From: an uncultured Bacilli bacterium
GTDB taxonomy: Bacteria > Bacillota_I > Bacilli_A > RF39 > UBA660
Direction: 5' to 3'
Assembly: GCA_934096035.1 (NCBI GenBank)
Contig: CAKOKX010000001.1
Coordinates: 310,001-374,000, forward strand
DNA length: 64,000 nucleotides
Under the pieces are notes generated by a model. The model made no database searches. It was not told where the DNA came from and saw only the letters and a program-made list of their open reading frames with translations. Position numbers and translations under genes: made by a program. Below, piece by piece: positions 9,596 through 17,915 of the stretch (positions are counted from its first letter, which is position 1; the number at the start of each line of letters is the position of its first letter).

Positions 9596-10408
9596 ATGAC
9601 AAAAGAGAAAAACAAATCGGAAGATATATTGTATGTAAGCGATTACATTCTTGAAAACTTTTCTAATCATGGTGATAGTGGAGAACTTTATTTGGCTACA
9701 AGCAAAAAAGACCCGAGTGAAAAGTACATTCTAAAGCATCAACATTATGATTGTGCATGTAATGAATTTATGTACTATAAAATCGGAACAAAACTTGGAG
9801 TAAACATAGCACCAGTAAAATTATTTATTGTAAATGATAATGAAGATAAATTTAAAACTCCATGCGTATGTGGAATAAAATATTTAGAAAATAGTGAACA
9901 TGTTAGTTTTAAATATGTTAAAGAAAATAAAAACAACATCAAAAATTGGCAAGATTACATAAAATTTATTAGTTTAGAATCCATGTTTCAAGAATCGGAT
10001 GGAATTGAAGTTTTAAAGTATAAAAATGAAATTTATAGAATTGATACAACAGATTCATTTGTATCGGAATATTTTATCGGTGCTTTATTTAGTAATACAA
10101 AATCTAGTTATGAAAAGGAAATCTTTACAAATTTACTTTTAAAATCTGCAGAAAGAAATAGTGATTTTAGATTAAGGGAATGGAATATGAATTTAGAAAG
10201 ATTTATCAAAAACTATGGAAAGGAATATTTAGATATTTATTTAGAAACTTTTAAAAAATTAGATAAAATATCTGATGGAGACATAAAGAATTGGACAAGA
10301 ATTTTAGAAAACATTTACCCACCAGTTATAGAAAGATTCTTTACTATTTATTTTGAATATTTAAACAAAGACATTAAAAATTTTCTTAAAAACTTACAAA
10401 ATAATTGA
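9596..10408 (+). CDS. Possible HipA-like / PI-kinase-fold protein
   Basis: This 270-residue protein is preceded by a clear SD (ACGGAGG). The N-terminal part resembles the nucleotide-binding lobe of HipA-like kinases: a glycine-containing loop (NHGDSGELYLA), a lysine strand (KYILKHQ), an NEFMYYKIGTKLG helix and the VNIAPVKLF strand. A typical catalytic Asp-X-X-X-X-Asn is not obvious; 'IYRIDTTDSF' could be the acidic metal-binding strand. The C-terminal half is helical. No antitoxin gene is adjacent. The call is tentative. Confidence 0.35.
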   Translation: MTKEKNKSEDILYVSDYILENFSNHGDSGELYLATSKKDPSEKYILKHQHYDCACNEFMYYKIGTKLGVNIAPVKLFIVNDNEDKFKTPCVCGIKYLENSEHVSFKYVKENKNNIKNWQDYIKFISLESMFQESDGIEVLKYKNEIYRIDTTDSFVSEYFIGALFSNTKSSYEKEIFTNLLLKSAERNSDFRLREWNMNLERFIKNYGKEYLDIYLETFKKLDKISDGDIKNWTRILENIYPPVIERFFTIYFEYLNKDIKNFLKNLQNN

Positions 10409-10441
10409 AATTGTCAAGGCGTCATACTATATAATAAAAAT

Positions 10442-10472
10442 AAAAAAGGAACTCTATTACTAAAATTCCTTT
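10442..10472 (-). terminator. Hairpin terminator overlapping the end of the ABC permease gene
   Basis: On the minus strand AAAGGAA and TTCCTTT pair around a 15-base loop and are followed by a T-run. The 5' arm includes the last codons of the permease. Confidence 0.5.
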
Positions 10473-11248
10473 ATTAACTTTTTTTCAAGTAAAGTAATAA
10501 TTTTATATAGCAAGAAAGAAATAATTAAAAGGATTAATATACCAGCCATAACAAGGCTTAAGTTAAATACTTGCGTTCCATAAATAATTAGATAACCGAT
10601 ACCAGCACGACTTACTAAAAATTCTCCCATAATTACCCCAATTAAACTCATAGATATACACAACTTCATACTAGAAATTATTGTATTATAAGAACTAGGT
10701 ATAACAAGTTTAAAAAGTATTTGTCTTTTGTTTGCTCCGAATGATTTAATAAGTTTTAACTTTTCTTTATCAACATTTATAAAACCATTATATATAGTAA
10801 TGATACTAATTATTAAGTTAATAAGCAAAGCCATTACAATAACACTTTTTATATTAGCACCCGCTATAATTATAATAAGTGGCCCCAAGGCAACTTTAGG
10901 TAAAGAATTAATCATAGTTAAAAATGGATCCATAATACTTGATAGCATTGGAAATTCATAAAGAATAATAGCAATGATGAAACCTAGAACAATACCCAAA
11001 ATAAAGGCAATCAATACTTCTTCTAAAGTAACAAAAATATGATTAAATAAATTATTTTGGATACTTAAATTAATAATAGTATTTATAATTTTACTAGGTT
11101 TTGAAAAGACAAAACTATTTATAATATTTTTATTTGCTAAATATTCCCAAATTCCAAAAAATGCTACAACAATTAATATTTGTGATATAACCACAATTAA
11201 TTTTCTTCTTTTAATACTTTTTAAAAATTTCTTTTGTTCATTAGACAT
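10460..11248 (-). CDS. NitT/TauT-type ABC transporter permease
   Basis: This 262-residue inner-membrane permease has six predicted helices and belongs to the SsuC/TauC/ThiX family. The EAA-like loop is near residues 165-190 (KSFGANKRQILFKLVIPSSY). Its start overlaps the ATPase gene by 8 bases. With the next two genes it makes a complete importer. This family moves taurine, sulfonates, nitrate, bicarbonate or thiamine precursors, and the sequence does not say which. Confidence 0.88.
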   Translation of the reverse strand: MSNEQKKFLKSIKRRKLIVVISQILIVVAFFGIWEYLANKNIINSFVFSKPSKIINTIINLSIQNNLFNHIFVTLEEVLIAFILGIVLGFIIAIILYEFPMLSSIMDPFLTMINSLPKVALGPLIIIIAGANIKSVIVMALLINLIISIITIYNGFINVDKEKLKLIKSFGANKRQILFKLVIPSSYNTIISSMKLCISMSLIGVIMGEFLVSRAGIGYLIIYGTQVFNLSLVMAGILILLIISFLLYKIITLLEKKLIKEF

Positions 11249-11987
11249 TTTTATCTAAATCCTTCCAAAGTAAGTCGTAATAGTAACCAAATTCTTTTGC
11301 TTTTCGGTTATTTATTGGTGTGGATTTATTAGTTAAATTAATTTCATAAACACTTTTAATTTTCGCAGGCCTTTTAGATAAAACAATAACTCTATCAGCA
11401 ATACTTATTGCTTCCGCTAGGTCATGTGTTATCATAATAACTGATTTTTTTTCGAGTTTTATAATCTTTAAAACATCATCACTTACTGATAGTCTTGAAA
11501 CATAATCTAAAGCTGAAAATGGTTCATCAAGCATCAAAATATCAGGCTTTAAGGCAAGAGTTCTAATTAGTGCTACTCTTTGACGCATGCCACCGGATAA
11601 CTCATGAGGATATTTTTCTAAAAAATCCCCAAGACCATATTTAATAAGTAAATTTTTAACAAATTCTATATTCTTTTTAGTCTTTATTTTTTTAATATCT
11701 AAACCTAAACAAGCATTATCTAAAATATTTAGCCAAGGGAATAGAGCATCATCTTGAAGCATATACCCCATAGTGCACCTTTCTTTAATTTTTATTTCTC
11801 CACTAGTCTTATTATCGAGCCCTGCCAAAATATTTAAAAGTGTAGATTTTCCACAACCACTTGAACCAACGATACAAATTACTTCCTCATTATCTAAAGC
11901 AAAAGAAATATTATCTATCGCTTTTATTTCTCCTTTTATAGTTTGATAATTTTTACTCAAATTTTTAATTTCAAGTATTTTATTCAT
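11241..11987 (-). CDS. NitT/TauT-type ABC transporter ATP-binding protein
   Basis: This 248-residue ATPase has all expected motifs: Walker A GSSGCGKST (about residues 41-49), Q-loop MLQDD, signature LSGGMRQR, Walker B ILMLDEP and the switch histidine in THDLAEA. It energises the adjacent permease. It overlaps both neighbours by 8 bases, indicating translational coupling of all three subunits. Confidence 0.92.
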   Translation of the reverse strand: MNKILEIKNLSKNYQTIKGEIKAIDNISFALDNEEVICIVGSSGCGKSTLLNILAGLDNKTSGEIKIKERCTMGYMLQDDALFPWLNILDNACLGLDIKKIKTKKNIEFVKNLLIKYGLGDFLEKYPHELSGGMRQRVALIRTLALKPDILMLDEPFSALDYVSRLSVSDDVLKIIKLEKKSVIMITHDLAEAISIADRVIVLSKRPAKIKSVYEINLTNKSTPINNRKAKEFGYYYDLLWKDLDKNV

Positions 11988-12969
11988 AGAAATTATTAAC
12001 TAAATTTTCAAATGGAACATATTCATCAAGTAGATTAAAATCTATTAAAAAGTCCTCCAAGTTAGTAAATAATCCTTCACTTATATATGGATTAGCTAGC
12101 CAACAATCATATTCTTTATATCTTTTTATCATTTCTGCTAAATCTTTAACACTTGTATCTGGAAATTGTGCAATGATATCTTGTGCAACTACATCTGCAT
12201 CATTATCAAGTGTATATTTGATACCTTTATTTATAGCTTCAGTAAATTTCTTAACAATATCCTCATGGTCTTTCACATAACTTTTACGAGTATAGAATGC
12301 TGTATATGGAACTTCACCAGAAAGCATACCCACAGATGCCACAACATGACCATAGCCTTGTTTAACTAAAGCTGTTGCATTAGGTTCAAATAGGTTAACA
12401 AAATCCCCAACACCACCGATAAATGAACCAGATAAAGCTGAAAATTCAACTGCAGTATTAACATTTATTTTATCAGTATCAATATTGTTTTTCTTTAAAG
12501 CATTCAAGAAATTTAATGCTGGCATTCCTGTACTTCTACCAACTAATATTTCTTTATTATATAAATCTTCTAATTTAAAATCTTTAATTTCTTTTCTAGA
12601 AACTATAAATTGACCATCTCTTTTAGTAAGTCCTGCAAAAAGTTGTAAATAATCTTCTTCATCTTGTTTGTAAACATATATTGCAGATTCAGCTCCGGCA
12701 AAACCAATTTCTACATCACCAGATAATACCGCCGCACTAACTTTATCAGCCCCTGGAGTTAAAATAAGTTCTAAATCAATGCCGGCCTCTTTGAAATAAC
12801 CTTTTTCTAAAGCAATATAAAGTGGACTATAAAAAGAACTATGTGTAACCTCTGCTAATCTAACTTTAATAAGATTTTCATTTGTATCTTTTTTAATAAA
12901 TTTTAAAGCTAGAATCAAAGCTACAAATATGATTATGCAAGATAATCCAATAATAATTTTCTTTTTCAA
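11980..12969 (-). CDS. NMT1/SsuA-like ABC substrate-binding protein
   Basis: This 329-residue protein has an N-terminal membrane segment (residues 3-23). Its mature part has the family pattern: SSFYSPLYIALEKGYFKEAGIDLEL, then GDVEIGFAGAESAI. A Cys at position 11 lies in the hydrophobic core and does not make a good lipobox (GLSC), so a signal anchor is as likely as a lipoprotein. The start is TTG, with GGAGG 8 bases upstream; no ATG fits. I looked for a TPP-type leader upstream and saw none. The ligand is undetermined. Confidence 0.85.
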   Translation of the reverse strand: MKKKIIIGLSCIIIFVALILALKFIKKDTNENLIKVRLAEVTHSSFYSPLYIALEKGYFKEAGIDLELILTPGADKVSAAVLSGDVEIGFAGAESAIYVYKQDEEDYLQLFAGLTKRDGQFIVSRKEIKDFKLEDLYNKEILVGRSTGMPALNFLNALKKNNIDTDKINVNTAVEFSALSGSFIGGVGDFVNLFEPNATALVKQGYGHVVASVGMLSGEVPYTAFYTRKSYVKDHEDIVKKFTEAINKGIKYTLDNDADVVAQDIIAQFPDTSVKDLAEMIKRYKEYDCWLANPYISEGLFTNLEDFLIDFNLLDEYVPFENLVNNFYE

Positions 12970-13072
12970 AAATAATTCCTCCCTCTAGGGTAGTATATGA
13001 ATTTAGATCTTTTTGGTTAAAAAATAATTTTGCATTTAATCTAAAATATGTTATTATTTAATTGTGATTATT

Positions 13073-13837
13073 ATGAAGATAGAATTAAAAAAAGCAAATG
13101 CAAAAAATGTAGACATTGCTAACAAATTTTTAACAATGTTAATAAAAGATGAACAACAATATGATGAAAACATTAAAGATAGTTTTGAAGTGGAATCTTA
13201 CTATGAAAACTTATATAATGATAATTACTTATATTTTGCATATGCAGATGAAAAAATAGTGGGATATTTATACGGATTTATTATAGAAGATGAACTAAAC
13301 AATAAGAAATCTGCCAAACTAGATGCCTTATTTATCTTACCTGAATATCGTAATATGAAATTAGCATCCTTATTAATAGATAATTTCAAGAATTGGTGTC
13401 AAGAAAATAATGCCAAAATTATTATGGTAAATGTGTGGTCTAACAATCTAACAGCCAAGCATTTATATTTAAAGCATGATTTTATTCCTAAAAAAGAAGA
13501 ATTGTTTATAGGGTATGCACCTAAACATTATCAAAAATTAGTACGAGATAAAATTCCAGAAATAATAAGTTCAAATAATGAAACGCCTGTTACTAGAATA
13601 TTAAATGATCTAGAATATAAGGAAGAACTAGAAAAGAAACTATATGAAGAATATTTAGAAGTATTAACATCAACTGGTGAAAATAGAATAGAAGAATTAG
13701 CAGATATGCTTGAGGTAATGATTTCTTTAGCAAAATTAGAAAACAAATCTCTAGATGACATAATAAAAGTTGCAAAAGAAAAAAATGAAAAAAGAGGCAG
13801 TTTTGAAGATAAAATATACCTAGAGACAGTAAAATAA
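13073..13837 (+). CDS. GNAT acetyltransferase fused to MazG-like nucleotide pyrophosphohydrolase domain
   Basis: Residues 1 to about 145 form a GNAT domain with the acetyl-CoA segment 'ALFILPEYRNMKLASLLIDN'. Residues from about 150 to the end form an all-alpha MazG/HisE-like domain starting at KLVRDKIPEII, with the metal-binding pattern 'EEYLEVL' and 'EELADMLEVM'. Such domains remove non-canonical nucleotides. ATG 13073 is chosen with GTGAT as SD; the GTG at 13064 belongs to that SD. The gene is divergent from the ABC importer. Confidence 0.8.
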   Translation: MKIELKKANAKNVDIANKFLTMLIKDEQQYDENIKDSFEVESYYENLYNDNYLYFAYADEKIVGYLYGFIIEDELNNKKSAKLDALFILPEYRNMKLASLLIDNFKNWCQENNAKIIMVNVWSNNLTAKHLYLKHDFIPKKEELFIGYAPKHYQKLVRDKIPEIISSNNETPVTRILNDLEYKEELEKKLYEEYLEVLTSTGENRIEELADMLEVMISLAKLENKSLDDIIKVAKEKNEKRGSFEDKIYLETVK

Positions 13838-13856
13838 CTAATTTAAATTTTAAAAG

Positions 13857-13888
13857 AACATATGCAACTTTGTATATGTTTTTTTTGT
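13857..13888 (+). terminator. Hairpin terminator after the GNAT-MazG gene
   Basis: AACATATGCA and TGTATATGTT pair around a short loop, with one G-T pair, followed by eight T. Confidence 0.7.
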
Positions 13889-13922
13889 TTGTATCACAAA
13901 GTATTTATTAACAAAAAGCCTC

Positions 13923-13951
13923 TTTACAACAACAAAAATATTTGCTATAAT
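13923..13951 (+). promoter_or_regulatory. Sigma-A type promoter of the helical-repeat operon
   Basis: TTTACA at 13923-13928 and TATAAT at 13946-13951 have a 17-base spacer. GGGCGTGAT follows as the ribosome binding site for ATG 13978. Confidence 0.75.
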
Positions 13952-13977
13952 CTATTCATAATAAAGGGCGTGATTAA

Positions 13978-15270
13978 ATGAAGATGTTATCAAGTGAAGT
14001 TAAAACATTACTAGATAAGTTATATAACTTACGTGGTGAAGATAGTGTTATACTAGCTAAAATGAATAAGGAAAGACAAGAAGCAATTGAAACTGGAGAA
14101 AGAACAAAGAATGAAAAAGAAGTTCTTTTAAATAAAATTGAAAAATTAAGTAATGAAGAAAGAACCTTACAAGAAGAAGGAGATAAATTATCTTCTATTT
14201 TAAGCAATATAAATAGAGATGATTTTTCTAATGTTTTAGATAGATTACAAATAGATTTTGATCCAGCTTCAATAAATGAAAAAATAACAAGAATGTTACC
14301 TGAAACAATTGAAAAGGTTGTATCAGAAAATAAAAAAGCTAGTGAAGAATTAGAAACTGTTGAAACAGAAATGAATAATGCAATTACTAAAGTAGAAGAA
14401 TTAGGAATAAGAAAAGATGAAGCATTAAGTAATCAAGCAAAATTAAATGAATATTTTGACTTAGCACTTGAAGGAAATATCAATATAACTAGAGATGCAA
14501 TTACTAGTTTACTTGAAAAGTTTGATTTTAATGAAGATGAACAAAGAGAAGCTGCTAAGATATTGATGTTCCCAGAAGATGCTTTATATGAATATGATGC
14601 ATCATTTAAAAGTGGTTCACAAACAAGTGGAAAAACAATAACTGAAGTATTAATGGAAGCTAAAAAAGAGTCAAAACCTGAAGTAAGAGAAGAAACAGTA
14701 GAAGAAACTATATTAGATTCTGAAGAACCATCTTCATTAGAAAATATATTTGAAAGTGTAATGAGTGAAAATAATATTCCTGATGTAGAAGAATCAGAAG
14801 AAGTACATGAAGAAAAAGAAGAAACTAAAGAAGATGTAGTTGAAGAAGTAAAGCCATTATTTAGTGATAATAACGAAGATAATGTAATGCAAAGTAAAGC
14901 AGAAGAACATAGTAATAATGATATAGCTAGTCTTTTACAAAATCTTGGTTTAAATTTAAATGATATTAATAAAGAAAAATTAGATAAAGTTATTAATAGT
15001 AATGCTGAAGAAACAATAAATAAAAACATAGAAGCATTAAAGAGTCATGAAATTGATTTAGATATTTTAATAGAAAATATTGAATTGTTACTTGATAAAG
15101 AATTAACTGAAAAAATAGATAAGTTAATAGCAGTTGGCAAAGAATCACGAGATATTAGCTTAATGCCTAGTGTATTAGTAAAATATGATTTAAATGGTTT
15201 AAATAACACAATAAATTTATTACAAATAAGTGGATTAGATCCAAAGAAAGTACCATTAATGGCATATTAG
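13978..15270 (+). CDS. Coiled-coil / helical-repeat protein of unknown function
   Basis: This 430-residue acidic protein falls into three parts. Residues 1 to about 155 are long coiled coil rich in Glu and Lys. Residues about 215-315 form a Glu-rich low-complexity linker. The C-terminal 110 residues are short helical repeats ending 'VLVKYDLNGLNNTINLLQIS' then GLDPKKVPLMAY. The last part resembles the mTERF-like pattern in which 'leucine, Gly-Leu/Val-Asp, Lys, proline' recurs. It has no signal peptide. It begins a three-gene operon; the function is unknown. Confidence 0.6.
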   Translation: MKMLSSEVKTLLDKLYNLRGEDSVILAKMNKERQEAIETGERTKNEKEVLLNKIEKLSNEERTLQEEGDKLSSILSNINRDDFSNVLDRLQIDFDPASINEKITRMLPETIEKVVSENKKASEELETVETEMNNAITKVEELGIRKDEALSNQAKLNEYFDLALEGNINITRDAITSLLEKFDFNEDEQREAAKILMFPEDALYEYDASFKSGSQTSGKTITEVLMEAKKESKPEVREETVEETILDSEEPSSLENIFESVMSENNIPDVEESEEVHEEKEETKEDVVEEVKPLFSDNNEDNVMQSKAEEHSNNDIASLLQNLGLNLNDINKEKLDKVINSNAEETINKNIEALKSHEIDLDILIENIELLLDKELTEKIDKLIAVGKESRDISLMPSVLVKYDLNGLNNTINLLQISGLDPKKVPLMAY

Positions 15271-15283
15271 AAAGGATGATTAT

Positions 15284-15946
15284 ATGAAGTCTTTTGAAGA
15301 AGTAAAAAGCATTTATGATGAAGAGAAAAAAGGGTTTGATGTAGAAAAGGAAAAACCAGAAAAGTTTTTAATTTCTTTGGAACTTGCTGAACCAGAAAAT
15401 AGAGTTCTTTTAAGTGAAAATGGTATTAATTTAAAACCAAGTGAATGGATAGTTTTAACAATAGAACCAGAAATCTTAAAAAAGACAGTTTTAAGAGCTA
15501 AAGAATTAGGCTTTCTTGAAGCATATCAACAAACACCTTCATTTTTAAAACAAGATGTAGATGCAGTTATTAAAAGAATGGCTCATTTAGAACATTTAGG
15601 AGTTCCATATAAGAGTGAAAAAGGAAAGTATCAATCATTTTTATTTAGTAAAAGAGGATATGAATATGTTTTATCTCAAACAAGTGGAGTGAATAAAGAA
15701 GTGCAAGGCATATCAGATATTGAATTAAAAGAACTTTCAGATAGAGTAATGGAAACATTTGCAATGGAAGATAAAAAAAACGAAATATATGAAAAGTTAG
15801 CCTTGACAGAAAAAGAAGGTTTATCAATAAAAGAAACTTTAATGAAAGTCTTCGGATCATACAGTGATAATTTAGATTATTTAAGTGAAAATATTGATGA
15901 AATCCTTGCAAATAATCAAGAAGTAGAAAAAGGGAGAGTAGCATGA
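15284..15946 (+). CDS. Helical-repeat protein of unknown function
   Basis: This 220-residue cytoplasmic protein follows the previous gene by 13 bases with AAAGGATGAT as SD. It has repeated helical units (for example EPEILKKTVLRAKELGFLEA and VIKRMAHLEHLGVPY) of the same general style as its neighbours. The stop overlaps the next start as ATGA. I recognise no enzyme motif. Confidence 0.55.
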   Translation: MKSFEEVKSIYDEEKKGFDVEKEKPEKFLISLELAEPENRVLLSENGINLKPSEWIVLTIEPEILKKTVLRAKELGFLEAYQQTPSFLKQDVDAVIKRMAHLEHLGVPYKSEKGKYQSFLFSKRGYEYVLSQTSGVNKEVQGISDIELKELSDRVMETFAMEDKKNEIYEKLALTEKEGLSIKETLMKVFGSYSDNLDYLSENIDEILANNQEVEKGRVA

Positions 15947-16230
15947 ATTTTTTAAAAGAATATGGGTTTGAAGAAGTTGATATTAACGAATTTTTAGAAA
16001 ATACTCCAGAAAAAATAAAAGAAACAATAAAAAAACATGAAAAACTTGTAAGAGTAAACATTGAATATTTAAAAAATCTCGGAGTAATAACTTATAAAGA
16101 AATATTTATAAATTATCCAGATATGTTTTTAATGGATGCAAGTACTTTCGAAAAAAGTTTTTCACAATATGAAACAAAAGAATTATTAGAAAAGATAAAT
16201 GCTAATTATAAAATAGTAAAATACTTTTAA
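15943..16230 (+). CDS. Small mTERF-like helical protein
   Basis: This 95-residue protein starts inside the stop of the previous gene (4-base overlap). The run 'HEKLVRVNIEYLKNLGVITY' then KEIFINYPDMFLMD looks like one to two mTERF-type helical hairpins ('L..LGV......i...P.lfl'). Membership in that superfamily is an inference from pattern alone. A perfect palindromic terminator follows directly. Confidence 0.5.
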   Translation: MNFLKEYGFEEVDINEFLENTPEKIKETIKKHEKLVRVNIEYLKNLGVITYKEIFINYPDMFLMDASTFEKSFSQYETKELLEKINANYKIVKYF

Positions 16231-16257
16231 AAAAAATAACCACGTGGTTATTTTTTT
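16231..16257. terminator. Bidirectional palindromic terminator
   Basis: AATAACCAC and GTGGTTATT form a perfect stem flanked by A-run and T-run. It serves the helical-repeat operon and the convergent phosphoesterase-like gene. Confidence 0.75.
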
Positions 16258-17054
16258 TCTAATCTATAAAAATTTATTTCTGGTTTATTATTAAATCTAA
16301 ATTTAACATTTTCAGTTCCAATACCACCAGAAACATATAATTTATTTGTGCCAATTTCATAATAATCATCAATATATTTTTTTGCACCATCTTTTTTAAT
16401 AATTCCGCCATAAAAAGGAATACGTATCTTTCCTTTTAATGAATGCCCTGAAAGAGCAACAGCATTATCAAAAGATAAATTATCGGCATAATCTGGGTAA
16501 TGCATAAGTACCAAATTAAATATAGGAGTTAATTCTTCATTTGTTTCTACTGTTTTAACATCTATAGTATTTATTCCAGTAATCTTAATTGGATTAATAT
16601 CTTTATAAAAAAGATAAGTTGATTCATTATCTAGAATTTTAAAGCCAGAATTGTTCATAATTTTATTAAATAAATCAATATTTTTTTGATCATTATCACC
16701 AATAACAGAATATTTATATAAATTACATTCCAATGATTTTAAAATTTCAATAATATCATTAATATCATTATCAGTTAAATCGTTTTTAGAATTTATTAAA
16801 TCACCGGTAAAAACTATAATATCAGGTTTTCTTTCGTTAGTTTTTGTTTTAATGTTTTTAAGTCTACTAATATCTTTTTTATTACTGATCAATAAATCAG
16901 AAATTTGTAATATTTTAAAGTCTTCGAAGGACTCTGGTAAATTATCAACATAAATCTTTTTTTCTATTATTTTAAATCCATTAGGATTAATAAAAAATCC
17001 ATCAATTAAAACAAAACTAAGCAGAATAATCATGGCTATTAAAACCTTTTTCAA
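16248..17054 (-). CDS. Metallophosphoesterase-like protein with degenerate active site
   Basis: The protein has an N-terminal membrane anchor (about residues 3-20) and then a YkuE-like calcineurin phosphoesterase fold. The usual motifs are changed: DxH is SDLL, GNHD is GDND and GHxH is GHSL, while GDLI and the HYPD histidine remain. Most metal ligands are therefore absent and phosphoesterase activity is unlikely. I take TTG 17054 as the start because AGGA lies 11 bases upstream; a GTG at 17063 is only 2 bases from that site. An extracellular location is inferred. Confidence 0.7.
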   Translation of the reverse strand: MKKVLIAMIILLSFVLIDGFFINPNGFKIIEKKIYVDNLPESFEDFKILQISDLLISNKKDISRLKNIKTKTNERKPDIIVFTGDLINSKNDLTDNDINDIIEILKSLECNLYKYSVIGDNDQKNIDLFNKIMNNSGFKILDNESTYLFYKDINPIKITGINTIDVKTVETNEELTPIFNLVLMHYPDYADNLSFDNAVALSGHSLKGKIRIPFYGGIIKKDGAKKYIDDYYEIGTNKLYVSGGIGTENVKFRFNNKPEINFYRLEKK

Positions 17055-17115
17055 TACTATCACTATCCTTACTAATTAAATAATAACATATTTATATTAA
17101 TATCGCAATTTGGAA

Positions 17116-17144
17116 TTGAAAAAAAGTTGTATTTATGGTAAACT
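17116..17144 (+). promoter_or_regulatory. Promoter of the Tad-like locus
   Basis: TTGAAA at 17116-17121 and TAAACT at 17139-17144 have a 17-base spacer. TAGGTAGGTGAC follows as SD for ATG 17166. Confidence 0.55.
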
Positions 17145-17165
17145 AAGACATAGGTAGGTGACAAT

Positions 17166-17915
17166 ATGGGTAAATTTAGAAAAGCATCATTATTTATGTT
17201 ATCTTTTGTACTGTTAATGTCGGTTCCAAAGGCTGCAACTTGCAATTATGAAGAAAAAGCCAAGTTAAATAACGAAGCAGCAAATGTTAAGGCAAACTAT
17301 GAAATTAAGGAAAGAATTCTTAATAAAGATGAATATGATTTGCCGGATGGACTCGAGAGTGGAGAATATGAAGCTAAAACAGATTATATTCAAGTTAATA
17401 TTTTAAATTTAACAGAAAATTTATATGTTGAAGTTACAAATAATGTAAACGATGATAAAAAAATATTCAGCTATAGTGATTCACAAAACGGTAATATATC
17501 ATTTAACTGGAGTGAGTTAGATACGATGGTCACTTATACAGTTAAGATATTTTCATCAAGTAACACTGGTTGTGAAGGAAGTACTTTAAAAACACTTTAT
17601 ATTTCACTACCAAGATATAATGACTATTCAACATATGAAATATGCAATGAAATACCTGATTACTATTTATGTCAAAGATATGTAACATATGAAGATGTAG
17701 GTTATGATGCCTTTTTTACAAGAGTTCGTGAACAAATTGCTAAAAAGGAACAAATAAAAGAAGAAGAAAATAAAAATAATAAATGGTATAAAAAAACAAT
17801 TGATTTTATTGTTGAACATAAAGTTCCATTTATTATTGGGGGAGTAACATTGGTTGTTGTTGCCGGAGGTGCAACATATATAATAATTAAAAAACGTAGG
17901 AGAAGTATAATATGA
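17166..17915 (+). CDS. Membrane-anchored surface protein, first gene of Tad-like locus
   Basis: This 249-residue protein has a signal peptide (about residues 1-24, ending PKAATC), an extracellular domain with scattered Cys, a charged coiled segment near 195-210, and a C-terminal transmembrane helix near 218-240 followed by KKRRRS. That is a type I membrane protein. The stop overlaps the start of the 1083-residue gene by 4 bases, so the two are coupled. It could be an anchor or chaperone for the large neighbour; no family is recognised. Confidence 0.6.
   Translation: MGKFRKASLFMLSFVLLMSVPKAATCNYEEKAKLNNEAANVKANYEIKERILNKDEYDLPDGLESGEYEAKTDYIQVNILNLTENLYVEVTNNVNDDKKIFSYSDSQNGNISFNWSELDTMVTYTVKIFSSSNTGCEGSTLKTLYISLPRYNDYSTYEICNEIPDYYLCQRYVTYEDVGYDAFFTRVREQIAKKEQIKEEENKNNKWYKKTIDFIVEHKVPFIIGGVTLVVVAGGATYIIIKKRRRSII

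Noticed and set aside
12970..13072. Possible TPP or other riboswitch before the NitT/TauT-type importer
   Set aside because: The leader is short and lacks the conserved TPP (CTGAGA) and other known motifs; the substrate cannot be inferred from it.
14433..15029. 198-codon Ser/Leu-rich frame on the minus strand
   Set aside because: It is the shadow of the Glu-rich coiled-coil gene at 13978 and lacks any ribosome binding site.
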